From Haplomitrium mnioides (taxonomy: Eukaryota > Marchantiophyta > Haplomitriopsida > Calobryales): a DNA stretch of 24,517 nt. Under the pieces are notes generated by a model. The model was not told the DNA's origin, made no database searches, and saw only the letters and a list, made by a program, of their open reading frames with translations. This document shows, in pieces, positions 10,741-22,205 of this stretch; the first letter of the stretch is position 1, and each line of letters begins with the position of its first letter. The position numbers and the translations under genes were made by a program. The DNA lies in NCBI GenBank assembly GCA_049999725.1, contig JBNGIS010038139.1, positions 1 through 24,517 on the forward strand. The letters run 5' to 3'.

Positions 10741-12709
10741 TTTATAAAACTATAATTTAACTATAATGTATGTTTGCAAAGATCTATCTCTATATATGCA
10801 AATGATCTATAATGCATGTGAAGATCTATCTCGAGAACTACAAATGATCTGTGATGCATGCATGGTAAGATCTATCTCAAGGACTACAAATGACCTACAA
10901 TGTATGCATGTGTAGATCTATCTTCAAAACTAAGAATGACCTATAATGCATGCACGTAATGACTATTTAGAACTGCAAATGCATTACAATGCATGTGAAG
11001 ATATATCTCTAGAATTATATGTCAACTTTAATGCATGTAAAGATGTTTCTCCAAAATTATATCCACCAAATTTGTTTTCAGAATTACATGTCATCTATAA
11101 TGCATATCAAGATCTATAAGTAGAACTTTAAATGACTTATCATGCATGAATGTGAAGATCTATCTCTAGAACTACAAGTCACATATAAGGCATGAATGTG
11201 TTGATGTTTTTCTGGAACTACAAATGATCTTTAATGCATGCATCAAAAGATCTATCTCTAGAACTACAAATGACCTATAATGCATGCATGTAAAGATATA
11301 TCTCTAGAACTACAAATGACATATAGTGCATGCATGTAAAGATCCATCTCGAGAACTACAAATGACCTCTAATGTATGCATGTAAAGATCTATCTCCAAA
11401 ACTCAAAATGACTTATAATGCATGCATGTAAAGATCTATCTCTAGAACTACAAATGCATTGTAATGCATGTGAAGATATATCCCTAGACATATACGTCAA
11501 CTTTAATGCTTGTAAAGATGTTGTTTGAAAATTATATGAATTACATTTATTTTGAGAATTATAGGTTATCTAAAATGCATGTGAAGATCTGTCTCTAGAA
11601 CTTTGAATAATCTTTAATGTATGAATGTGAAAATCTATCTCTAGAGCTACAAGCGACCTATAATGCATGCATGTAAAGATATATCTCTAGAACTACAGAT
11701 AACCTACAATGCACGCATGTACAGATCTACATGTAGAACTACAAATGACCTATACTTCATGTGAGAAAATATGTTTATGGAAAACTAGATGCACTACATT
11801 TGTTTTGAGAATTACATGTCATTATAATGCTTGTTAAGATCTTTCTATAGAACTTTGAATGACTTGTAATGCATGCATGCTAAAATCTATCTCTAGAACT
11901 ATAAATGACCTATAATGCATGCATGTAAAGATCTATCTCTAGAACTACAAATGATCTTTAATACATGCATGTAAAGATCTATCTCTAGAACTATAAATGA
12001 CCTATAATGCATAGATGTAAAGACACATCTCTAAAGCAACAAATCACATATAATGCATGCATGTAAAGATCTATCTCTAAAACTTCAAATGACATAAAAT
12101 GCATGCATGTAGGGATGTATTTCTAGAACTACAAATGACTTATAATGGATGGATGTAAAGATCTTTTTCTACAAGTACAAATGATCTATAATGCATATAT
12201 GTAAAGATCTATATCTAGAACTACAAATGATCTATAATGCATACATGTAGAGATGCATCTCTAGAACAACAAATGATCTATAATGCATGCATGTAAAGAT
12301 CTATCTTTAAAATTACAAATAACATATAATGCATGCATGTACATATCTATCTCTAGAACTAAAAATGACCTATAATGTATGCATGTAAACATTTGTCTCT
12401 AGAACTACAAACCATCTATAATGTATGCATGTAAAGATCTATCTCTAGAACCAAGAATGACTTAAAATGCAAGTAAAGATGTCTCTCTACAATTACACAT
12501 CAATTATAATGCATGTAAAAATGTTTTTCAAAAATTATATTCACTACATTTGTTTCTAGAATTATTTGTTATAGACTATGCATGTGAAGATCTATCTCTA
12601 TAACTACAAATGACTTATAGTGCATGCATGTAAAGATCTATCTCTAAAACAACAAATGAACTATAATGCATGCATGTAAAGATCTATCTCTAGAATTATA
12701 GATGAACTA

Positions 12710-12719
12710 NNNNNNNNNN
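12710..12719. other. Assembly gap of 10 N
   Basis: Ten Ns interrupt the satellite between GATGAACTA and AAAATGTTTACTG. The round size suggests a placeholder. The true number of monomers here, and hence the array length, is uncertain. Confidence 0.99.
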
Positions 12720-15700
12720 AAAATGTTTACTGAAAATTATATGTAATACATTTATTTTTAGAGATATATCTAATTTATAATGCATGTGAAAAACTATTTC
12801 TAAAACTACAAATGACCTTTACACCATGCATGTAAAGATCTATCTCTAAAACTACAAATGATCTACAATGTATAGATGTAAATATATATCTCTAGAACAA
12901 CAAATGACCTATAATGCATGCATGTAAAGATCTATCTCTAAAACTACAAATGACCTACAATGCATGCATGTAAAGATCTATCTCTAGAAATACAAATGAC
13001 CTTCAATGCATGGATGGAAAGATCTATAACTAGAACTACAAATGAGATACAATGTATGCATGGAAAGATCTATTTCTAGAACAGCAAATGTTCTATGATG
13101 CATGCATGTAAAGATCTATCTCTAGAACTACAAATGACTTATAATGCATAGATGTAAATATCTGTCTCTAGAGCTACAAATGACTTATAGTATATGCATG
13201 TAAAGATCTTTCTTGAGAACCATGAATGACCTATAATGCTCGTGAAGATGTATCTCTAGAATTACATACCAGCTTTAATGCATGTTCAAATGTTTCTAAG
13301 AAATTGTATGCACTACATTTGTTTTTGAATTATCTCTAATATGTAATGCATGTGAAGATCGATCTCTAGAACTACAAATGTCCTATAATGCATGTATGTA
13401 AAGATCAATCTCTAGAACTACAAATGATCTATAATGTATGCATGCAAAGATTTATCTATGCAACCACAAATGACCTATAATGCACGCATGTACATATCTA
13501 TATGTATAACTATAAATGACCTATAATGCATGTGAAAAAAATGTTTCCAGAAAACTATGTGCACTACATTTGCTTTTAGAAATACATATAATGCATAATG
13601 CATGTAAAGGTCTATTTCTAGAACTATGAATAACCTTTATTGCATGGATGTAAAGATCTATCTCTAGAACTACAAATGTTCTATAATGCATGCATGTAAA
13701 GATGTATCTCTAGAACTACCAATGATCTATAATGCATGAATGTAAAGATATATCTCTAGAACTACAAATGAGATATAATGCACGCATGTAGAGATAAATC
13801 TCTAGAACTACAAATGATCTATAATGCATAGATATTAAAATACATCTCTAGAACTTCAAATGGCCTATAATGCATGTATGTAGGAATCTATCTCTAAAAC
13901 TACAAATTATCTTTAATGCATGTATGTAAAGATCTATCTCTAGCACTACAAATGACGTATAATGCATGCTTGTAAAAATCTATCCTTAGAACTACAAATG
14001 ACTTATGATGCATAAATGTAAGTATCTATCCCTAGAACAACATATGCACTTTTATGCTTGCATGTAAAGATCTAACTCTAAAACTACAAATGACCTTTAA
14101 TGCATGCATGTAAAGATCTATCTTTAGAAGTTTAAATAACTTATAATGCATGCATGTAAGGATCTTTCTCTACAACTACAAATGACCTATAATGCATGCA
14201 TGTCAAGATCTATCTCTAAAACTACAAATGACTTGAAATGTATGCATGCTAAGATCTATCTCTAGAACAACAAATGACCCATAATGTATGGATGTGAAGA
14301 TCTATCTCTGGAACTACAAATGACTCAAAATGCATGTGAAGATGTACCTCTAGAATTACATGTCAAATGTAATACATATAAAAATGTTTTTAAAAAATGA
14401 TATGCACTATATTTAGTCTTAGAATTATTTGTCATATATAATGCATGTGAAGATCTATCTCTAGAAGTACAAATGACCAATGATGCATGCATGTAAAGAT
14501 CTATCTCTAGAACTTCAAATGTTGTATATTCCATGCACATGAAGTGTGTCTCTAGAACTAGAAATGACGTATAATGCATGCATGAAAAGATATATCTCTA
14601 GAACTAAAAATAACCTATAATGCATAGATGTTGAGATATATCTCTAGAACTATAAATGACCTATAATGCATGCATGTAAAGATCTATCTCTAGAACTATA
14701 AACGAAATATAGTGCATGCATGTAGAAATCTCTCCCTAGAATTTAAAATAACCCATAACTTATGCATGTAAGGATCTGTCTCTAGAACTACAAATGACTT
14801 ATAATGCATGTATGTAGTTATCTATCTCTACAACTACAAATGACCTATAATGCATGCATTAAAGATTTATCTCTAGAACTACAAATGACCTACAATGTAT
14901 GCATGTAAAGATCTATCTCCTTAACTATGAATAAACTAAAATGCATGTGAAGATGTATCTCTCAAATTACACATCAAATGTAGTTAATGCAAAAATAATT
15001 CTCAAAATATATATGCATTACGTTTTTTCTTAGAATTTCTCTCATATATAATGCATGTGAAGATCTATCTCTAGAACTACAAATGACCTATAATGCATGC
15101 ATGTGAAGATCTATCTCTAGAAGTACAAATGACCTATGATGCATGCATGTAAAGATCTATCTTTAGAACTACAAATGTTCTAGAATGCATGCATGTTAAT
15201 ATGTATATCTAGAACTAAGAATGACGTATAATGCATGCATGTGAAGATATATATCTAGAACTACAAATGACATATAATGCATAGATGTCAACATATATTT
15301 GTATAACTACAAATTACCAATAATACATTCATGTAAATATCTATCTCTAGAACTAAAAATTATCTTCAATGCATGCATGCAAAGATCTATGTCTAGAACG
15401 ATGAATGACCTATAATGCATACATGTAAAGATCTATCCGCAGAACTACGAATGACATGTACTGTATGTAAGTAAAGATCTATTTTTAAAACTAAAAATGA
15501 CGTATAATGCATGCATGTAAAGATCTATCTCTAGAGCTACAAATGTGCTATAATGCATGCATGTAAACATCTATTTCTAGAACTACAAATGACCTATAAT
15601 GCATGCATGTGAAGACCTATCTCTTGAACTACAACTGACCTATAATGCTTACATGTAAAGATCTATTTCTACAACTGCAAATGACTTTTGATGCATGCAT

Positions 15701-16619
15701 GTAAAGATCTATCTCTAGAACTACAAATGACCTATAATGCATGCATGGAAAGATCTTTATCTAGAACTAGAAATGACCTATAATGCATGTATGTAAAGAT
15801 CTATCGCTAGAACTAAAAATGACCTACAATACATGCATGTAAAGATCTGTCTCTAGAACCACGAATGACCTATAATGCATATGAAAATGTATCTCTAGAA
15901 GTATACATCAACTATAATGCATGTAGAAATGTTCCTCAAAACCTATATGTACCGCATTTGTTTCTAGAGTTTTGTGTCATATATATTGCATATCAAGATT
16001 TTTCTCTCGAACTAGAAATGACCTACAATGCATGCATGTAAAGATCTATCTCTAGAACTACAAATGACATATAATATATGCATGTAAAGATCTATCTCTA
16101 AAACTACAAATCACCTTTGATGCATGTATGTGAAGATCTCTCTCTAGAACTACAAAAATATATAATGCATGCATTTAAAGATCTATCTCTAGAACTGCAA
16201 ATGACCTTTAATGCATGCATATAAATATCTATGTCTAGACCTACAAATGGCTTACAATGCATGGATGTAAAGATCTTTCTCTAGAACTGCAAACTACCTT
16301 TCATGCATGCATGTAAAGATCTTTCTCTAGAACTATAAATGACCTATAATGCATGCATGTAAAGATCTATCCCTAGAACTACAATTGAATTATAATGCAT
16401 GCATGGAAAGATCTATTTCTAGAAGTACAAATGACCTATAACAAATGCATGTAAAGATATATCTCTAGAAGTACAAATGACCTATGATGCATGCATGTAA
16501 AGATCTTTCTTTAGAACTACAAATGTTCTATAATGCATGAATGTGAAGATCTATCCCTAGAACTACAAATGACGTATAGTGCATACAAGTAAAGACATAT
16601 CTCTAGAATGACAAATGTT

Positions 16620-17440
16620 CGATAATGCAACGATGTTAAGATATATCTCTAGAACTACAAATGACCTTTAGTGCATGTATGTAAAGATCTATCTCTAGAA
16701 CTACAAATTATCTTAAATGCATGTATGTGAAGGTCTATCTCTAGAACTTTAAGCGAATTATAATGCATGCATAGAAAAAAAAATCTATCCATAGAACCAC
16801 AAATGACCTATAATGCATGCATGTAAAGATCTATCTTTAAAAGTATATATGACCTATAATACATGCATGTAGGGATCTATCTCTAGAACTACAAATGACC
16901 TATAATACATGCATATAAAGATCTACGTCTAGAATTACAAATGACCTTAATGGATGCATGTAAAGATCTTTCTCTTGCACTACAAATGACGTATAATGCA
17001 TGCATATGAAGATCTATCTTTAGAACTATAAGTGACATATAATACATGCATGTAAATACGTATCTCTAAAACTACAAATGACCTTCAATGCATGCATATG
17101 AAGATCTATCTCTAGATCTACAAATGACCTATAATGCATGCATATAGAGATCTCTCTAGAACAGGAATTGCTCATAATGCATGCATGTAAAGATCTATTT
17201 TTAGAACTACAAATGACTTATAATGGATGCATGTAAAGATCTATCTCTAGAGCTACAAATGGCCTATCATGCATGCATGTTAAGATCTATCTCAAGAACT
17301 ACAAATGACCTATATTGCATGCATGTAAAGATCTTTCTCCAAAGCTAAAAATTATCTGTAATGCATGCATGTAAAGATCTTTCTCTAGAACTACAAACAC
17401 ATTATAATGCATGTGAAGATGTGTCTCTAAAGCTTAAATG
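16620..17440. repeat. Intra-array duplication, mate at 18060-18840
   Basis: The offset is exactly 1440 at several anchors (16921/18361, 16981/18421, 17101/18541, including the shortened unit GATCTCTCTAGA). It falls to 1394 further on (TTAAGATCTATCTC 17280/18674). The change of 46 is one whole monomer, showing loss or gain of a single unit after the block was copied. Confidence 0.9.
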
Positions 17441-19140
17441 ACCTATAATGCATATATGTGAAGATCTATCTCTAGAACTACAAATGATATATGATACTTA
17501 CATGTAAAGATCTATCTCTATAACTTCAAATGATCTATAATGCATGCATGTAAAGATCTATTTCTAGAACTTTAAATAACCTATGATGCATGCATCTAAA
17601 GATCTATCTCTAGAACTACAAACAACTTATAATGCATGCATTAATAGATGGATCTCTAGAACTACGAATAACCTATAATGAATGTGAAGAAATATGTTTC
17701 CCAAAAGTTATATGCACTACATTTGTTTTCAGAATTATGTATCATCTATAATGTATGCAAAGATCTATCTCTAGAACTACAAATGACCTTTACTGCATGC
17801 ATGTAAAGATCTATCTCTAGAACTTCAAATGACCTACATCCATGCAAGTGAAGATCTATCTCTAGAACTACAAATGACCTATAATGTATGCATGTAAAGA
17901 TCTATGTCTAGAAGTACAAATGATCTATAATGCATGCATGTAAATATCTATCTCTAGAACTACAAATGATCTGTATTGCATGCATGTGAAGATCTATCTC
18001 TGGAACTACAAATGATATATAATGCATACATGCAAAGATATATCTCTAGAACTTAAAATGACCTACAATTCATATATGTTGAGATATATCTCTAGAACTA
18101 AAAATGACCTATAGTGCATGCATGTAAAGATCTATCTCTAGAACAATGAATTGACTTTTAATGCATGTATGTAAAGATCTATCTCTAGAACTATAAACAA
18201 CCCATAATGGAAGCATGTATAGATATATCGCTAGAACTTCAAATGACCTATAATGCATGCATGTAAAGATCTATCTTTAGAAGAACAAATGACCTATAAT
18301 GCATGCATGTAAAGCTCTATCTCTAGAACTACAAATGATCCATAATAAATCCATGTAAAGATCTATGTCTAGATTTACAAATGACCTTAATGCATGCATG
18401 TAACAATCTATCTCTAGCATTACAAATGATGTTATTTGCATGCATGTAAAGATCTATCTCTAGAACTACAAATGACCTACAATGCATGCATGTAAATATC
18501 TATCTCTAGAACTACAAATGACCTTTAATGCATGGATGTAAAGATAGATCTCTAGATCTACAAATGAGTTATAATGAATGCATGTAAAGATCTCTCTAGA
18601 TTAACAATTGACCTATAGTGCATGCATGTAAACATCTATCTCTTGAGTTACAAACAACCTATCATGCATGCATGTTAAGATCTATCTCGAGAACTACAAA
18701 TGACCTATATTGCATGCATGTAAAGATCTATATGCAAAACCGAAAACAATCTATAATGCATGTATGTAAAGATCTATCTCTAAAACTACAAATGCATTGT
18801 AATGCATATGAAGATATATTCCTACAATTATACATCAACTTTAATGTATGTAAAGATGTTTCTCAAAAGTAATATGCACTACATTTGTTTTGAGAATTAC
18901 ATGTCATCTATAATGCATGTGAAGATGTGTCTCTAGAGCTTTAAATGACCTACAGTGCATGCATGTTAAGATCTAACTCTAGAACTACAAATGACCTATA
19001 ATACATGGATGTAAAGATCCATCTCTATAACCTCAAATGATCTCTAAAGATTGCATGTAAAGATCTATCTCTAGAACTACAAATGACCTAAAATGCATAC
19101 ATCTAAATATCTATCTCTAGAGCTATAGATGATTTATAAT

Positions 19141-19739
19141 GCATGTAGAGATCTATCTCTAGAACTACAAAAAAACATATAATGCATGTGAAGAAATATG
19201 TTTTTTGAAAGTTATATGTACTACATTTGCTTTTAGAATTACATATCATATATAATGCATGTAAGAATCTATCTCTAGAGCTACAAATGACATTTTGTAC
19301 ACGCATGTAAAGATCTATCTCTAGAACTATAAATGATCTATAATGCATGCATGTAAAGATCTATCTCTAGAACTACAAATGACCTAAAATGCATGCATGT
19401 AAAGTTTTATCTCTAGAACTAAAAATGACCTTAAATGCATGCATCTACAGATCTATCTCTAGAACAACAAAAAGCATATAATGCATGTGAAGAAATATGT
19501 TTTTTGAAAGTCATATGCACTACATTTTTTTTCTAGAATTACATATCATATATAATGCATGTAAAGATCTATCTCTAGAGCTACAAATGACATTTACTAC
19601 ACGCATGTAAAGATCTATCTCTAGAACTATAAATGACCTATAATGCATGCATGTAAGGATCTATCTCTAGAACTACAAATGACCTAAAATGCATGCATGT
19701 AAAGATTTATATCTAGAACTACAAATGACCAATAATGCA
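19141..19739. repeat. Tandem 299-bp higher-order repeat, two copies
   Basis: Two adjacent copies (about 19141-19440 and 19440-19739) share AAGAAATATGTTTTTTGAAA (19191 and 19490, offset 299), GAGCTACAAATGACATTT, ACACGCATGTAAAGATCT and GACCTAAAATGCATGCATG in the same order. Each copy contains one short-subtype diverged block plus about four standard monomers. This is the youngest-looking higher-order duplication in the array. Confidence 0.9.
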
Positions 19740-20671
19740 TGCATGTAAGGATCTATCTCTAGAACTACAAATCACCTACAATGCATACATGTAAAGATAT
19801 ATCTCTAGAACAACAAAGAACTTATAATGCATGCATGTAGAGATCTATCTCTAAATCTAAAAATGGCGTTTAATGCATGCATGCAAAGATTTATCTCTAA
19901 AAATAAAAATGACTTTCAATACATGCATGTAAAGATCTATCTCTACAACTAGAAATGAGGTCTGATGCATGGATGTAAAGATCTATCTCTAGAACTACAA
20001 ATGTGTTATGATACATGCATGTAAAGATTTATCTCTAGAACTACAAATGATGTAAAATGTATGCATGCAAAGATCTTTCTCTAGAACCACAAATGACCTC
20101 AAATGCATGTGAAAATATATTTCTAGAGTTACACGTCAAATATAATGCATGTAAATGTTTCTCAAAAGTTATATGCCCTACATTTGTTCTTAGAATTATC
20201 TGTCACATATAATGTATGTGAAGATCTATCTCTAGAACTACAAATGACCTTTAATGCATGCATGTAGAGATCAATATCTAGAAGTAAACATGACGTATAA
20301 TGTATGCATGTAAAGATCTATCTTTAGAGCTATAAATAACCTATAATACATGCATGTGAAGATCAATCTCTAGAACTACAAATGATGTATAATACATTCA
20401 TGTAAAGATATATCTCTAGAACTACAAATGACCTATGATGCATAAATATTAAGATATATCTCTAGAACTACAAATAATCTATAATGGATGCATGTAAGAA
20501 TCTATCCATAGAACTACAAATTACCTTTAATGCATACATGTAAAGATTTGTCTCTAGAACTACAAATGTTGTTTAATGCATGCATGTAAAGATCTATATC
20601 TATAACTACAAATGACCTTTAATGCATGCATGTAAAGATATATCTTTAAGACTACAAAGAACGTATAATAC

Positions 20672-21486
20672 AGTGAGAACTGCTACAAGTTCTTTAATGG
20701 TTATAACATTCAATTATAGAATGACTCTTTTCTTGCCCAATAAGAGTATGCGGCTTACATCATTGAAAGAAAAAGTCAAGCACTCAAAGCAGAATTCACC
20801 TTTTTACCTTCACAATCGACAAATACTTGTAATGACTATCAAAATATGGTATGGTTTCTTAGTTTAATGCTCAATAGGTAGAAGAAGATGCTTAAGTAAA
20901 ACATATAGTTTCTACACATCAAGCAATCTATAATGGAGCACCTAGGTCGCGAGAAGAGTCTATTTCACACAACACCAAATAAAAGTACAAATTTAACAAC
21001 CTACATCATATAAAAGCTAGAATATTTATTTGTGTTATTGCATCTCTCGATCCAAAGGACATACCGTTTTGGATTGCCAAAGTTCTCAAAGTTTTGTCAT
21101 TTGATGAGGAAGAACCTCCAAACCCAAAATGAGTATGTGTTCAATGGTTTGCTTGTGAGGATGAGAATGTATTTTCTGGACAATACTATCAAGAAGAAAT
21201 AGTAGCAACAAAAGGGAAATGCAAATCCAAGTTACATATTGATGTACTTGATGTAACACAAATCACAATTTTGTCTTTTGATTTTCTTCTCACACAAAAA
21301 AACCAATTGAAGAAAACCACTCTAGCTACTATTAAATCAAATATATTTGAGTACAAAAGACAAAAAGCAATCAATCCTGATGTGTTTGAAAGAGATTCAA
21401 TCAATGTTATTAACATTGAGGTTGATTGTGTTAATGTTGATGAATCTTCTGAAGCTTAATCCGAAGAAGTCAACATGAGTGACTAA
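20672..21486 (+). pseudogene. Broken gene copy R, 5'-truncated, same family
   Basis: This is a more decayed relative of copy L, cut at its 5' end by the satellite. It shares with copy L the in-frame TAG (20860-20862) and TGA (21130-21132). It adds its own stops: TAA 20741-20743, TAA 20980-20982 where L has a tyrosine codon, TAG and TAA around 20875-20895, and TAA at 21457-21459 where L has GAA. A one-base deletion relative to L lies near 20850. The best-preserved part runs from KARIFICV (21013) through PFWIAKV, the shared TGA, then VQWFA, GQYY and FDFLLTQKNQLKKTTL to the shared final stop position at 21484-21486. The tail similarity at the protein level may mean selection acted on the family before the copies decayed. 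I cannot name a function, and this copy is not functional. Confidence 0.75.
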
Positions 21487-22103
21487 AGTCATTTAAGAAC
21501 CTCATTGTATATTGCATACTTTTAGTTTATATTGTGATTTAAGATCATTATTTTATAGAGTTCCTAAGAATGTTATGAAGGAATTTGTTGAATTTATTTG
21601 CTACCTTGAACTTTTTAGTGTAAATAATTCCAAGTTGATTGTTATTATTTGTGAATGAAACTTGAATCTTTAGTTAATATTTTCATTTAGTTTGTAAAAT
21701 ATTTTTTTATCCAAAATGTAACTATATTTTTTTCTTCTTTATTACTTGCTAGAAGAGTTTAATGTTTTTGTATCATTGAAGCATCTTCCCAAATTGACTA
21801 CTTAATCTTTTGCTTGTAAGGACTTTGATGTAAAACTTGAAACCTTCAGTGCACTTTGACTCAAATGTAGAACTTTGTACCTCTTTTACTTTTAAATTCC
21901 AAATAAAAAAACAAAATCTTTAGCGTGCCTAGAGTTTGTTGCAAAAATAGAATCTTTAGCGCGTGTATACTCGATTGTAGAAGTCTGAATCCTATGCACG
22001 TATAGACTTTGATGGGCAAATTGAAACCGCATGTGCACAAAGACTCTATTGCAGAATGTAAAACCTAGGTTCAACATAGTCTTTGTTGCCGAGTGTTCAA
22101 ATA
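21487..22103. other. Non-coding 3' flank of copy R
   Basis: This AT-rich sequence is alignable to 1810-2398. It contains ATTCCAAGTTGATTGTT (21629 onward), GTGAATGAAACTTGAATC and a lone half-unit CCTATGCACGTATAGACTTT before the minisatellite. A minus-strand ORF at 21892-22233 spans it and the minisatellite, but it follows the repeat and has no counterpart in copy L. Confidence 0.55.
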
Positions 22104-22205
22104 TTGAGCTTGGATTCCTATGTGCGCATAGGCTTTCATGTGGATTGTTCAGATGCTGAGCTGTATTCCTATGCGCACATAGACTTTCTTGTGGAGTTCT
22201 AAGCC
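22104..22205. repeat. 52-bp minisatellite in copy R, two units
   Basis: Two units start at 22104 and 22156 and match the repeat at 2399-2650 (TTGAGCTTGGATTCCTATG, GTGGATTGTTCAGATG). The first unit carries CCTATG-TGCG-CATAGG, perfect 6-bp arms around a 4-base loop. Copy L has five units, so expansion or contraction followed the segmental duplication. Confidence 0.85.

Larger units (their letters stand above)
3532..20671. repeat. 17-kb tandem array of a 46-bp satellite
   Basis: Essentially the whole interval is a head-to-tail repeat of 46 bp. In its commonest form the monomer begins ATGCATGCATGTAAAGATCT, continues ATCTCTAGAACTACAAATG and ends ACCTATA before the next ATGCATG. The span fits about 370 monomer equivalents. 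Divergence is moderate, mostly single substitutions and small indels, with many monomers differing by only one to four bases. The consensus packs three palindromes (ATGCATGCAT, AGATCT and TCTAGA). It contains no CG dinucleotide and no CAG, CTG or CCG on either strand. ORFs of 70-85 codons inside (for example 14325-14579 minus, 18618-18872 plus, 19103-19348 minus) are only satellite read through three rotating frames (3 x 46 = 138 bp). Edges: the left merges into AT-rich spacer, the right stops abruptly inside a duplicated gene fragment. Confidence 0.97.

Noticed and set aside
14325-19348. ORFs of 81-84 codons inside the array as genes
   Set aside because: They are satellite read through rotating frames; 46 bp shifts frame each unit and repeats every 138 bp. 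No start context or non-repeat sequence supports them.
3532-20671. CRISPR array
   Set aside because: The period is 46 bp with repeat throughout; there are no unique spacers, leader or cas genes, and the context is a plant genome.
3532-20671. Telomeric or interstitial telomere repeat
   Set aside because: No runs of TTTAGGG or CCCTAAA are present; the repeated unit is unrelated.
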